The position numbers were made by a program, and so were the translations under genes. The notes under the pieces were generated by a model. The model was not told the origin of the DNA and did not search any database. It saw only the letters and a list, made by a program, of their open reading frames with translations. Positions 1 through 6,421 of a stretch of 8,436 nucleotides of DNA are shown piece by piece. The DNA lies in contig CAJPTP010000032.1 in NCBI GenBank assembly GCA_905373555.1, positions 1 to 8,436 on the forward strand, written 5' to 3'. Position 1 is the stretch's first letter, and each line of letters starts with the position of its first letter. This stretch comes from an uncultured Francisella sp. GTDB lineage: Bacteria; Pseudomonadota; Gammaproteobacteria; Burkholderiales; Neisseriaceae.

Positions 1-99
1 GCCCCGGCCCGGCGCGCCTCAAACCGAGGCGGCCGATGCGCGCCGCCGCCCGGGCGCGGCGCGAATGCGAAGTCGAGCGAGCCCGGCCCAAATCGGCGT

Positions 100-128
100 T
101 TGAAAAGGCTGATGCGGCTTGTTAAAAT
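100..128 (+). promoter_or_regulatory. Predicted sigma70-type promoter of ffh
   Basis: A TTGAAA -35 box (100-105) is followed after exactly 17 nt by a TAAAAT -10 box (123-128). Each hexamer matches the consensus at five of six positions. The -10 is preceded by TGT (120-122 read as T-G-T), giving an extended -10. Transcription would start near 135, leaving a 5' leader of about 98 nt before the ffh ATG. The leader carries short GC-rich inverted repeats, for example GCGCC-TC-GGCGC at 154-165. This is the best promoter match in the window, though it rests on motif inspection only. Confidence 0.6.
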
Positions 129-232
129 TCGTTTTTTGACGTTGTTGGCGCGAGCGCCTCGGCGCCCGGGCGCGCAAAAAAGCGCGGCAAGCCCCCTAGA
201 CGCGCCGCGAAGAAAACGCCGGAAGGAAACCC

Positions 233-1588
233 ATGCTCAACACGCTGTCCAACAAATTCGACAGGCTCGTCAAGACGCTCAAGGGCGAAGCGCACATCAC
301 CGAAGACAACATCAAAGACGCGATTCGCGAGGTTCGCCTGGCGCTGCTCGACGCCGACGTGGCGATGCCCGTGGTCAAAAAGTTCATCGCCGACGTCCGC
401 GAGAAAGCCTTGGGCAAAGAGGTGTTGGGAAGCTTGACCCCGGGCCAGGCGTTCATCGGGGTGGTCAACGAATGCCTCACCCGGATCATGGGCGAGAAAA
501 ACGAGGAGCTCAACCTCAATTGCGTTCCGCCCGCCGTCATCCTCATGGCCGGCCTCCAAGGCGCGGGCAAAACCACCTCGGCGGGCAAGCTGGCGCGGCT
601 GCTGAAGGAAAAAAAGAAGAAGGTTCTGCTGGTTTCCTGCGACGTTTACCGCCCCGCCGCGATCGAGCAGCTGAAGGTTTTGGCCGAGCAGGTCGGCGTG
701 GGCTTTTTCCCGTCCGACCCCTCCCAAAAGGCGACCGAAATCGCCCGCGCGGCTTTGGAGGAAGCCAAGCTGAACTACTTCGACGCCCTGATCGTGGACA
801 CGGCGGGCCGCTTGGCCATCGACGAAAAGATGATGGCGGAGATCAAGGAGCTAAGCGACCTGCTTGAGCCCGCCGAAACGCTTTTCGTGGTCGATTCGAT
901 GATGGGGCAGGACGCGGCCAAAACCGCCAAGGCATTCGACGAGGCGCTGCCGCTCACGGGCGTGATTCTGACCAAGATGGACGGCGACGCCAGAGGCGGC
1001 GCGGCCCTGTCCGTGCGCGAGATCACGGGCAAGCCGATCAAGTTCATCGGCGCGGGGGAAAAGATCGACGGGCTGGAGCCGTTCTACCCCGATCGTTTGG
1101 CCGGCCGAATTTTGGGCATGGGCGACGTGCTGTCCTTGATCGAGGATGTGCAAAAAGGCATCGACCAAGACACGGCCGAGCGCATGGCCAAAAAGCTCAA
1201 CAAGGGCAAGAGATTCGACCTCAACGATTTTCTGGCCCAAATCCGGCAGGTCGAAAACATGGGCGGCATCGAAAGCCTGATTTCCAAGATGCCCGGCAAC
1301 ATCGGCCAGATGGCCTCGCAAGTGGGCGAGGGCAACATCAACAAGCAGCTCAAGAAAACCGAGGCCATCATCTTGTCGATGACCCGCAAAGAGCGCAGCA
1401 ACCCCAAAATCATCAAATCCAGCCAAAAAAGACGCATCGCCAAGGGCTCGGGCAGCACGGTTCAGGAAGTCAACCGCATGCTCAACCAATTCGAGCAATC
1501 CCAGCAGGCCATGCGGGCGTTTTCCAAGGGCGGCATGGGCAAACTCATGCGCATGGCGGGCGGCATGCGCGGCGTCTTCCCGAAATGA
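233..1588 (+). CDS. ffh: Signal recognition particle protein Ffh (SRP54 GTPase)
   Basis: Ffh binds 4.5S RNA and signal sequences of nascent inner-membrane proteins and delivers ribosomes to the receptor FtsY through a joint GTPase cycle. The 451-residue product is full length (E. coli Ffh is about 453). Visible parts are the helical N domain (about 1-95), then the G domain with the P-loop GLQGAGKT (107-114), DVYRPAA (137-143), DTAGR (189-193), TKMD (247-250), DARGG (252-256) and GAGEK (273-277). The M domain follows (about 300-451), Met-rich, with the RNA-binding motif SSQKRRIAKGSG (396-407) and a Gly/Met-rich C-terminus. The ATG at 233 has AAGGA at 223-227, five bases upstream, and the N-terminus aligns with the family start. 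It has its own promoter and terminator, so it appears monocistronic. All GTPase motifs are intact. The identification is secure. Confidence 0.98.
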   Translation: MLNTLSNKFDRLVKTLKGEAHITEDNIKDAIREVRLALLDADVAMPVVKKFIADVREKALGKEVLGSLTPGQAFIGVVNECLTRIMGEKNEELNLNCVPPAVILMAGLQGAGKTTSAGKLARLLKEKKKKVLLVSCDVYRPAAIEQLKVLAEQVGVGFFPSDPSQKATEIARAALEEAKLNYFDALIVDTAGRLAIDEKMMAEIKELSDLLEPAETLFVVDSMMGQDAAKTAKAFDEALPLTGVILTKMDGDARGGAALSVREITGKPIKFIGAGEKIDGLEPFYPDRLAGRILGMGDVLSLIEDVQKGIDQDTAERMAKKLNKGKRFDLNDFLAQIRQVENMGGIESLISKMPGNIGQMASQVGEGNINKQLKKTEAIILSMTRKERSNPKIIKSSQKRRIAKGSGSTVQEVNRMLNQFEQSQQAMRAFSKGGMGKLMRMAGGMRGVFPK

Positions 1589-1607
1589 CTTGCGCTCGGC
1601 GCGCATC

Positions 1608-1634
1608 GGGCTCCCAAGGGGGAGCCCTTTTTTT
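1608..1634 (+). terminator. Intrinsic terminator of ffh
   Basis: A perfect 8-bp stem, GGGCTCCC (1608-1615) pairing with GGGAGCCC (1620-1627), encloses an AAGG tetraloop and is followed directly by seven T residues (1628-1634). It begins 20 bases after the ffh stop codon and is oriented to end ffh transcription before it reaches the convergent pil operon. Confidence 0.93.
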
Positions 1635-1960
1635 GCCTGCCGCTTGCGTTCGATCCGGTCGGCGCGCCCATCCCAAGCGCCCGCCGCCCGCCCCATTCGG
1701 CTTGACCTTCGCGCCGGCCCTTTTCTGACTTGATCATTTCATAAGCTTGCTTTCCCTCGGATTAAACGAAGCGCCGCATAAGCGCGGCGCAACCCCATGT
1801 TGACAGGGACATGGGAAAGGCGAATAGGCGCCGCAAAGTGGGGGGAGAGCGCGTGGGCGAGGAAAAAAAAAGATAGAGGAGAAAGGTTGAAGTCAACGGC
1901 ACCTTGAAGAGAGGCGCGCCGCGACAGGCTCAAAATGGGCGAGCGGGAGGAAAACGGGGC
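1635..1960. other. Intergenic spacer between convergent units, no gene seen
   Basis: This stretch lies between the ffh terminator and the pil-operon terminators. No open frame here has a convincing start, Shine-Dalgarno site or protein-like composition, and I see no tRNA or 4.5S RNA signature. It does hold two adjacent hairpins (1771-1790 and 1794-1815), a consensus TTGACA at 1800-1805 without a good -10, and a purine-rich stretch (about 1835-1886) including a run of nine A (1863-1871). Confidence 0.6.
1771..1815. repeat. Two adjacent inverted repeats (hairpins)
   Basis: GCGCCGC (1771-1777) pairs perfectly with GCGGCGC (1784-1790) around a 6-nt loop. Three bases on, CCCATGT (1794-1800) pairs perfectly with ACATGGG (1809-1815) around an 8-nt loop. 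Neither stem is followed by a T run on the + strand. On the - strand the first stem is followed by TTCGTTT, so it could be a weak back-up terminator for read-through from pilQ. It might instead be part of a small structured RNA or a protein-binding site. The sequence does not decide. Confidence 0.45.
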
Positions 1961-2013
1961 AAAAAAAAACCGCCGAAGGGGCCGGCGCCCGCGGGCGCCT
2001 TGGGCGCCGGCGG
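1961..2013 (-). terminator. Second (distal) terminator of the pil operon
   Basis: Read on the - strand, a GC-rich inverted repeat ends in CGGCGG followed by nine T (A run at 1961-1969). Outer arms are CCGCCG (1970-1975) and CGGCGG (2008-2013). A 10-bp inner pairing joins 1981-1990 to 2002-2011, and an overlapping 16-base palindrome occupies 1984-1999, so several folds are possible. It sits directly downstream of the first terminator and probably acts as its back-up. Confidence 0.7.
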
Positions 2014-2015
2014 AT

Positions 2016-2043
2016 AAAAAAAGCGGCGGGCAACGCCGCCGCT
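2016..2043 (-). terminator. First (proximal) terminator of the pil operon
   Basis: On the - strand AGCGGCGG pairs with CCGCCGCT (arms at 2022-2029 and 2036-2043) around a 6-nt loop, followed by seven T residues (A run 2016-2022). It lies 33 bases past the pilQ stop codon and is in the right orientation to end the pilMNOPQ transcript. Confidence 0.9.
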
Positions 2044-2076
2044 CAAACTGATCAATCGAAGAATCAACCGAACCGA

Positions 2077-4233
2077 TCAATAATTCAAAGTGGTCGTGCC
2101 GCTGCCGTTGAGGATGCGCGGCGTGATGAAAATCAGCATCTCGCGCTTGGACGAACGCCGCTGGTGGTTTTTGAACAGATTGCCCACAACCGGGATATCG
2201 CCCAACAACGGGATCTTCTTGGTGTCGGTGCCGGTCTCTTCGGAGTACATGCCGCCCACGACCATCGTGCCGCCGTTCTCAACCATCGCCTTGGTCGTGA
2301 CGCTCTTGACGTTCTTGACGGGGTTCGAGCCGCCCGTGGCGAAGGAGTCCTTGTTGATCTGGATGTCCATGATCACGTTGCCGTCGGGGGTAATTTGCGG
2401 CTTGACGTCCAGCACGGTTTTGGCTTCGACCGTCTTTTGGGTCAAGCTGCCGTTCTCGTACTGGTTGATGATCATCTCTTGGCCTTCCTCAAGCTTGGCC
2501 TGCTGGCGGTCTTGGGTCAGGACGCGCGGGCTGGAGATGATGCGGCCTTGGTTCTCGCTTTGCATGGCCTGCAACTCCAAAGACAAGAGGTCGGAGCCTT
2601 TGGCCAAAATGTAAGACAACGCGGCCGTGGGGGCGTCGGCGATGCCCAAATCGATGTTGGGGGTCGCAGGAGCCGTGACCTTCATGGTCTTCGCGCCTCC
2701 CTCTTTGCCGCCGCCCTCGAAGTCAACCGTGTACCCGCCCGGGCCCGCGACGCCCCAGTACTTGGTGCCGTCCGCGTTGAGCTTGTCGAACTGCGTGCCG
2801 AGCTTCAAGCCCAATTGCCGACCGTAAGTCTCGGTGACCTCGACGATGCGCGCCTCGATCATCACTTGCGGAACCGACACATCCATCTGCTTGACCAAGC
2901 GCTCGAACTTGTCCAAAACGCTGCTGATGTCCGTGACGATCAAAGTGTTCGTGCCGCCGTCGATCATCAGGCTGCCGTTGTTGCTCAGCATGGAGTTGGA
3001 AATCGTGCCGCCGCGCATGGTGCCGGACTGAACCGACTGCAGCATGGTCTTGAAGTCGTCGACGCTCTTATACTTCAACTGGTAGGTGCGGGTGTACAGC
3101 GGGCCGTTCTCGCGCTCCTTGCGCACGCGCGCCGCCTTCGCGTCGTCGCGCTTCTCGAAGTCTTGGCGCCGGGCGATGGTGACCAAATTGCCGTTGCGCC
3201 GCATCTCCAAGTCTTGGGACTCGAGAATCAGATCCAACGCCTGATCCCAAGGGATGTCCTTCAGCTGCAGGGTCATTTCGCCCGCGACGCCGCTGTCGGC
3301 CACGATGTTGAGGCCCGATTCCTTGGCCAAGATGGACAGCAGCGTGCGAATGTCGACGCGCTCGAAGTCCAAGGTCAGCCGCTTGCCGCTGAAAGACTTG
3401 GGCTGCTCTTTTTCGTCAAGGTTGTTGAAAAAGTCGGAAGCGTTCTTGATCGAGACGATGTACTTATTGCCCAAATCGCTGGTCTCGAAATCCCAGCCGG
3501 ACTTCAGGTGCACAATCAACTGCGAATCGTTGCCGGACTGGGCGACCTCGATCAGCCTCACCGCCGTCTGGAAGCCCTCGACGTCGTACTTCTTGACCGA
3601 TTGGCGCGACACGCCCAAGCCCGGGAAAGTGACGACCAAGGAGTTGCGTCCGCGGCTCACCGTCGCGGGGTTGTGCTCGTTGGGCACATTCACCTCGATG
3701 TCGGCGGCGCCCGTGCCGGGAGACTTGAACTTCATCTCCATCGCGTAATCCATCACCGACCCCGCGCGGTTGGTCACAACGGGCCGATTGCCGGGAACGT
3801 CGACGGAGATGCGGGGGCTGCTTTCCTTGCTCACGTACGGCTCCGCCGCAGCCTCGGCCTTGGAAACGTAGACCATGACGGAGTTGCCCTGAATCTGCGT
3901 TCTGTACACAGCGGGCATGTTCAGATCGAACGCGACGCGGGCGCGCGACTTGTCGCCGGATACGCGAATCCCGCTAAGGATGTTGTCGTTGACGCTCAGC
4001 GAATTGGTCTGCAAACGAACGCCCGCGCCCTTGAAGTCGAGCGTGATGCGGTTGGGAGTGTCGGTGACAAAGCCGTAAGGCGTGCCGGGATCGCCGTCGA
4101 AGGTGATCGTCACCAGCTTTTTGTTTTCGTCCAAGTTTGTCGCGCTGACGTTCGTAATCGTGCCCGCCAGAGCGCATTGCATCATCACGGCCAAGCTGAT
4201 TCCGGACAACAATTTGACGTGGTTAGAACGCAT
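2077..4233 (-). CDS. pilQ: Type IV pilus secretin PilQ
   Basis: PilQ forms the multimeric outer-membrane channel through which the pilus passes. From the start chosen here the product is 718 residues, full length. Residues 1-23 are a signal peptide with likely cleavage after CALA. AMIN-type domains that bind peptidoglycan follow (about 24-115, and a second probable one about 140-265), then the STN/N0 domain (about 285-355, starting near KRLTLDFERVDIRTLL). An N1/secretin_N domain spans about 380-455 (YTRTYQLKYKSVDDF ... NTLIVTD). The secretin domain (about 455-710) includes VPQVMIEARIVEV, the ISSPRVLT segment, VVGGMY and the terminal IPLLGDIPVVGNLF and FITPRIL motifs. An upstream in-frame ATG at 4257 has no Shine-Dalgarno. 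The ATG at 4233 has AAGGGG (4244-4249) ten bases upstream and gives a clean signal peptide. An ATG at 4242 lies one base from that site, too close. It is the last gene of the operon, followed by two terminators. Confidence 0.96.
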   Translation of the reverse strand: MRSNHVKLLSGISLAVMMQCALAGTITNVSATNLDENKKLVTITFDGDPGTPYGFVTDTPNRITLDFKGAGVRLQTNSLSVNDNILSGIRVSGDKSRARVAFDLNMPAVYRTQIQGNSVMVYVSKAEAAAEPYVSKESSPRISVDVPGNRPVVTNRAGSVMDYAMEMKFKSPGTGAADIEVNVPNEHNPATVSRGRNSLVVTFPGLGVSRQSVKKYDVEGFQTAVRLIEVAQSGNDSQLIVHLKSGWDFETSDLGNKYIVSIKNASDFFNNLDEKEQPKSFSGKRLTLDFERVDIRTLLSILAKESGLNIVADSGVAGEMTLQLKDIPWDQALDLILESQDLEMRRNGNLVTIARRQDFEKRDDAKAARVRKERENGPLYTRTYQLKYKSVDDFKTMLQSVQSGTMRGGTISNSMLSNNGSLMIDGGTNTLIVTDISSVLDKFERLVKQMDVSVPQVMIEARIVEVTETYGRQLGLKLGTQFDKLNADGTKYWGVAGPGGYTVDFEGGGKEGGAKTMKVTAPATPNIDLGIADAPTAALSYILAKGSDLLSLELQAMQSENQGRIISSPRVLTQDRQQAKLEEGQEMIINQYENGSLTQKTVEAKTVLDVKPQITPDGNVIMDIQINKDSFATGGSNPVKNVKSVTTKAMVENGGTMVVGGMYSEETGTDTKKIPLLGDIPVVGNLFKNHQRRSSKREMLIFITPRILNGSGTTTLNY

Positions 4234-4278
4234 TTTTCGCATACCCCTTGATATCATTTTCGCAATGATGACGCAAAA

Positions 4279-5400
4279 TCAAAAACCCAGGGGGGCGTCC
4301 CCAGAGTCGCCCCCAAATTCATTTCCATGCGAGGCGTCGCCTTTGGCCTCGGTCGCCGCTTGCTGCGGTTGAGGCTGAGCCGCCTCTCCGGCTTTGGGCG
4401 TTTCGGGAGCCGATTGGGCGCCGTCGGACAAACCGGGAGCGGCCTCCGGGCCGGACGCCGGCGCCGCGGGGCTCGCGGGCCCAATGGGGGTCGCGCCCTC
4501 GGCAACGGGCGGCGTCTTGCCCGCATCCGCGGACGGCGCGCCGCCGGAACCCGCGCCTTGCGCGGGCGCGGCGGCGGGGGCGGCCGGGGAAACGGGAGCC
4601 AAGCCGGGCGCGGGCATGCTCGGGGCCGCGGGCGCCGCGGGCAATCCCGGGGCGGCGCCCGCGAGCGCCGGGCTCGCGGAAGAAGCCGCGCCGCTGAGGG
4701 TTTCATCGGGCAGACCGAACTTGGAGCGCAAACGCTCGAAATCGCTTTGCGAGAATGTACCCGCCACGTCGCCGAGTTTGCCGGGGTCGCCTTTCTTCAT
4801 CACGGCCAGAGAAGACTTCCACCTTCCCCTCTCGTCCTGAATCTGCTCGCGAATCAGCACGCTGTTGAGGTTGATCATCAAAACAACGCCAAAGTCGCGC
4901 CCGATCTTGTCGCCGATGTTGACGCGGTAGTACTTTTGCTGACCCACGCTGTCTTTGACGTTGACAAAGGCGTAGCAGCTGCCCTTGTCGATGCAAGCGT
5001 GGAAATCATCGCCCGAGCACGTGATCAGGCTGCCGCCCGTGCATCGCGCGTTTCTCGGGCGCTTGTCGATCATGCCGGAATAGACCATGTCCTCCAGACC
5101 AATGGTCTGCAAGAACTCTTTGTTTTCGGCCGAATCATCCGGAGCGCTCTCTTCGGGCTCCGGGGTTCCTTGGGCGCCTTGCTCCTGCACGTCTTCCAGT
5201 TTGGTGAGATCGAAGGCGTTCTTACCGTCCCATTTTTTCAGCTCATAAGGCTTGATGTCAGGTTTGGTGACGGTTGGGAATTCTTGGGTGGCGGACTGGG
5301 CCTGTTGCTTTTGTTGCTGCATCCAGTTGTCCAAGCTGCCGGTATTGGCGCATGAAACAAGAGCCAAGCATGTCGCCAACGTCAGAATCGTCTTTTTCAT
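4279..5400 (-). CDS. pilP: Type IV pilus lipoprotein PilP with Cys insertion and Pro/Ala-rich tail
   Basis: PilP is a periplasmic lipoprotein linking the PilN/PilO inner-membrane complex to the N0 domain of PilQ. The ATG at 5400 gives a lipoprotein signal peptide (MKKTILTLATCLALVSC) with lipobox LVSC, modified Cys17, and AAGG six bases upstream. An in-frame ATG at 5457 would bury this signal and is unlikely. A Gln-rich linker follows, containing KPYELKKWDGKNAFDL (about 50-65), typical of the family's unstructured N-terminal half. The beta-rich PilP core is about 101-203 (GLEDMVYSGMI, YYRVNIGDKIGRDFGVV, EQIQDERGRWKSSLAVMKK). Two features are odd. The core is interrupted after its first strand by about 20-25 extra residues with Cys120, Cys128, Cys136 and Cys142. 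The protein is also 373 residues, about twice the usual length (about 175-180), because residues about 237-373 form a Pro/Ala/Gly-rich tail. Family assignment rests on the core, the lipobox and its place between pilO and pilQ. Confidence 0.93.
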   Translation of the reverse strand: MKKTILTLATCLALVSCANTGSLDNWMQQQKQQAQSATQEFPTVTKPDIKPYELKKWDGKNAFDLTKLEDVQEQGAQGTPEPEESAPDDSAENKEFLQTIGLEDMVYSGMIDKRPRNARCTGGSLITCSGDDFHACIDKGSCYAFVNVKDSVGQQKYYRVNIGDKIGRDFGVVLMINLNSVLIREQIQDERGRWKSSLAVMKKGDPGKLGDVAGTFSQSDFERLRSKFGLPDETLSGAASSASPALAGAAPGLPAAPAAPSMPAPGLAPVSPAAPAAAPAQGAGSGGAPSADAGKTPPVAEGATPIGPASPAAPASGPEAAPGLSDGAQSAPETPKAGEAAQPQPQQAATEAKGDASHGNEFGGDSGDAPLGF

Positions 5401-5785
5401 AATGAGCCTTATGCAAGCGTTGATTGCGAGTTCCCCGAAATTCGCAAACAGCCACAAACGTTTGAACTCGAAGCTTTGAACCCGGAGCCTTCACCCGAGC
5501 AACGCTTTTCCACGATCGATCCAGCCAAGCGCACCGCCCAAAGTCGAAGCCGGCGGGCAATAGATAGTTCCGCAAGCGGGCTGACGACAGACGATCGGAA
5601 ACATAAATGCCGGTCATTCTATCATCTGGAAATCCAAACAAGCCCCTAACCCTGTCTAGGCCTAAGCGCTTTTGGACGCGATCGGCGCAATGCGCATTTC
5701 AGCGGCGGCGCGATCGAGCTGTCCTTTGAGCTTGATCAACCTCGACTCGCGGTCGCGAGGCGAGGGCTCGGCGGGCGTCCCGGCG
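5401..5785. other. Long spacer between pilO and pilP
   Basis: pilO and pilP usually abut or overlap. Here they are 385 bases apart. The spacer holds a possible internal promoter on the - strand (5616-5624) and the end of a 50-codon ORF that overlaps the pilO 3' end. It also has a near-palindrome CTCGCG-GT-CGCGAG (5746-5759), an 8-bp palindrome TAGGCCTA (5657-5664), and a 10-bp palindrome CAAACGTTTG (5455-5464) next to a repeated TTTGAAC (5461-5467 and 5475-5481). I see no intrinsic terminator, so read-through from pilO into pilP is expected. A longer ORF on the - strand (5258-5641) runs into pilP in the wrong frame and has no family resemblance. Confidence 0.6.
5616..5624 (-). promoter_or_regulatory. 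Possible extended -10 promoter upstream of pilP
   Basis: On the - strand the sequence TGATAGAAT contains a -10 hexamer TAGAAT (5 of 6 matches) with a TGn extension immediately before it. No good -35 lies at 16-18 nt (the nearest is CTTGTT at 15 nt). Extended -10 promoters can work without a strong -35. Transcription would start near 5609 and give a leader of about 210 nt ahead of pilP, allowing pilPQ to be expressed apart from pilMNO. Confidence 0.35.
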
Positions 5786-5814
5786 TCACAGATTGCCGCC
5801 CGCGTCCTCTTCAT
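5662..5814 (-). other. 50-codon ORF overlapping the 3' end of pilO (unproven)
   Basis: In the frame one base offset from pilO an ATG (5812-5814) opens a 50-codon ORF ending in TAG (5662-5664). It overlaps the last nine codons of pilO, including its stop. By hand count 39 of 50 codons end in G or C, the pattern expected of coding DNA in a GC-rich genome. The second half reads like a charged amphipathic helix (RESRLIKLKGQLDRAAAEM, residues 22-40). There is no recognisable Shine-Dalgarno before the ATG, so it would depend on coupling to pilO. It may be a small protein, a remnant of a longer PilO separated by a frameshift, or chance. I recognise no family. Confidence 0.25.
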
Positions 5815-6421
5815 TGACCATGAACGTGTTGGCCACGGCGGTCAGCTTCAGGATTTGCTCGCCCGCAGGAGCGCCGATCAAAGTGCGAAGATCCTTGATG
5901 TCGTTGTCGTTCGCAACACTTAGATTGACGTCGTCAAGATAAATGATTCGATCCATTGAACCCACGTCGCGCGCGAATGACTTCAGCATGTCGTAGGTTC
6001 CGTACATCTCGATGGAATACGGCAACCTGATGATCGAGCCGTCGGGCAAGGGGTCGTTCTTCACGCTGGTTTTGTATTGCAAGCCGTTTTTGGAGGCCGC
6101 CTCATGCATTTTTTGGATCAAATCGGCCACCTCGACGTCGGATGGCAGCTGCCGTTTCAAATCCTCAAAGGCCTTCTTCAGCTCTTCCATCTGCTTTTGC
6201 AGCACGGGAAGGTTCGCCGCCAATTTCGCCTTTTCGGTGAATTGCGCTTTCAGATCCGTTTCCGTCTTCTTCAAACTGTTCAGCTGGTCGTTCATGTCGC
6301 TGTAAAACAGGAAGAAGCCCGCGAGGTGCGCGATAACCACGATGATGGCCCCCAAGGCCAGCTTCACGGGCATTGGGGACAGATACAGGTTGTTCAGGTC
6401 AATGTTTTGCTTTTGAGCCAT
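5786..6421 (-). CDS. pilO: Type IV pilus inner-membrane alignment protein PilO
   Basis: PilO pairs with PilN in the inner membrane and, with PilP, connects the cytoplasmic PilM ring to the PilQ secretin. The 211-residue product has the usual length. It shows a short cytoplasmic N-terminus, one transmembrane segment (about 20-40, KLALGAIIVVIAHLAGFFLF) and a periplasmic coiled coil (about 43-92, rich in Lys/Glu/Gln/Leu). The ferredoxin-like C-terminal domain (about 93-203) includes LPSDVEVADLI and the IRLPYSIEMYGTYDML segment typical of PilO. The start at 6421 has AAGGA at 6432-6436, ten bases upstream. The end, ANTFMVNEEDAGGNL, falls where the family normally ends, although a coding-like segment continues in another frame beyond it. 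It lies third in the operon, 93 bases after pilN. Confidence 0.95.
   Translation of the reverse strand: MAQKQNIDLNNLYLSPMPVKLALGAIIVVIAHLAGFFLFYSDMNDQLNSLKKTETDLKAQFTEKAKLAANLPVLQKQMEELKKAFEDLKRQLPSDVEVADLIQKMHEAASKNGLQYKTSVKNDPLPDGSIIRLPYSIEMYGTYDMLKSFARDVGSMDRIIYLDDVNLSVANDNDIKDLRTLIGAPAGEQILKLTAVANTFMVNEEDAGGNL

Noticed and set aside
1..99. Possible end or start of a neighbouring gene at the left edge
   Set aside because: More than one frame is open here, but only because the DNA is extremely GC-rich. No start site, motif or protein-like sequence supports any of them.
100..867. A 255-codon open frame on the + strand overlapping the start of ffh
   Set aside because: Arg/Gly/Ala-rich and without domains. 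It shares most of its length with ffh in another frame, and its first codons coincide with the ffh promoter.
851..1696. A 281-codon open frame on the - strand, opposite ffh
   Set aside because: Antisense shadow of the Ffh G and M domains, and it runs through the ffh terminator.
1635..1960. Possible 4.5S RNA gene near ffh
   Set aside because: I looked for the conserved GGAAGGAAGCAGCC-like core of 4.5S RNA and did not find it on either strand.
1739..2080. A 113-codon open frame on the - strand in the pilQ-ffh spacer
   Set aside because: It runs through both pil-operon terminators and shows no coding-like composition or ribosome-binding site.
2164..4251. A 695-codon open frame on the + strand, opposite pilQ
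   Set aside because: It is antisense to an intact, motif-rich PilQ, has no Shine-Dalgarno or family resemblance, and its His/Asp/Val/Leu-rich composition is the usual by-product of GC-biased codons on the other strand.
4327..5355. A 342-codon open frame on the + strand, opposite pilP
   Set aside because: Its Arg/Gly-rich first half is the mirror of PilP's Pro/Ala-rich tail. PilP has a clear lipobox and core domain, so this is a shadow.
5258..5641. A 127-codon open frame on the - strand between pilO and pilP
   Set aside because: Nearly half of it overlaps pilP in the wrong frame, it has no clear ribosome-binding site, and the candidate -10 element lies within its first codons.
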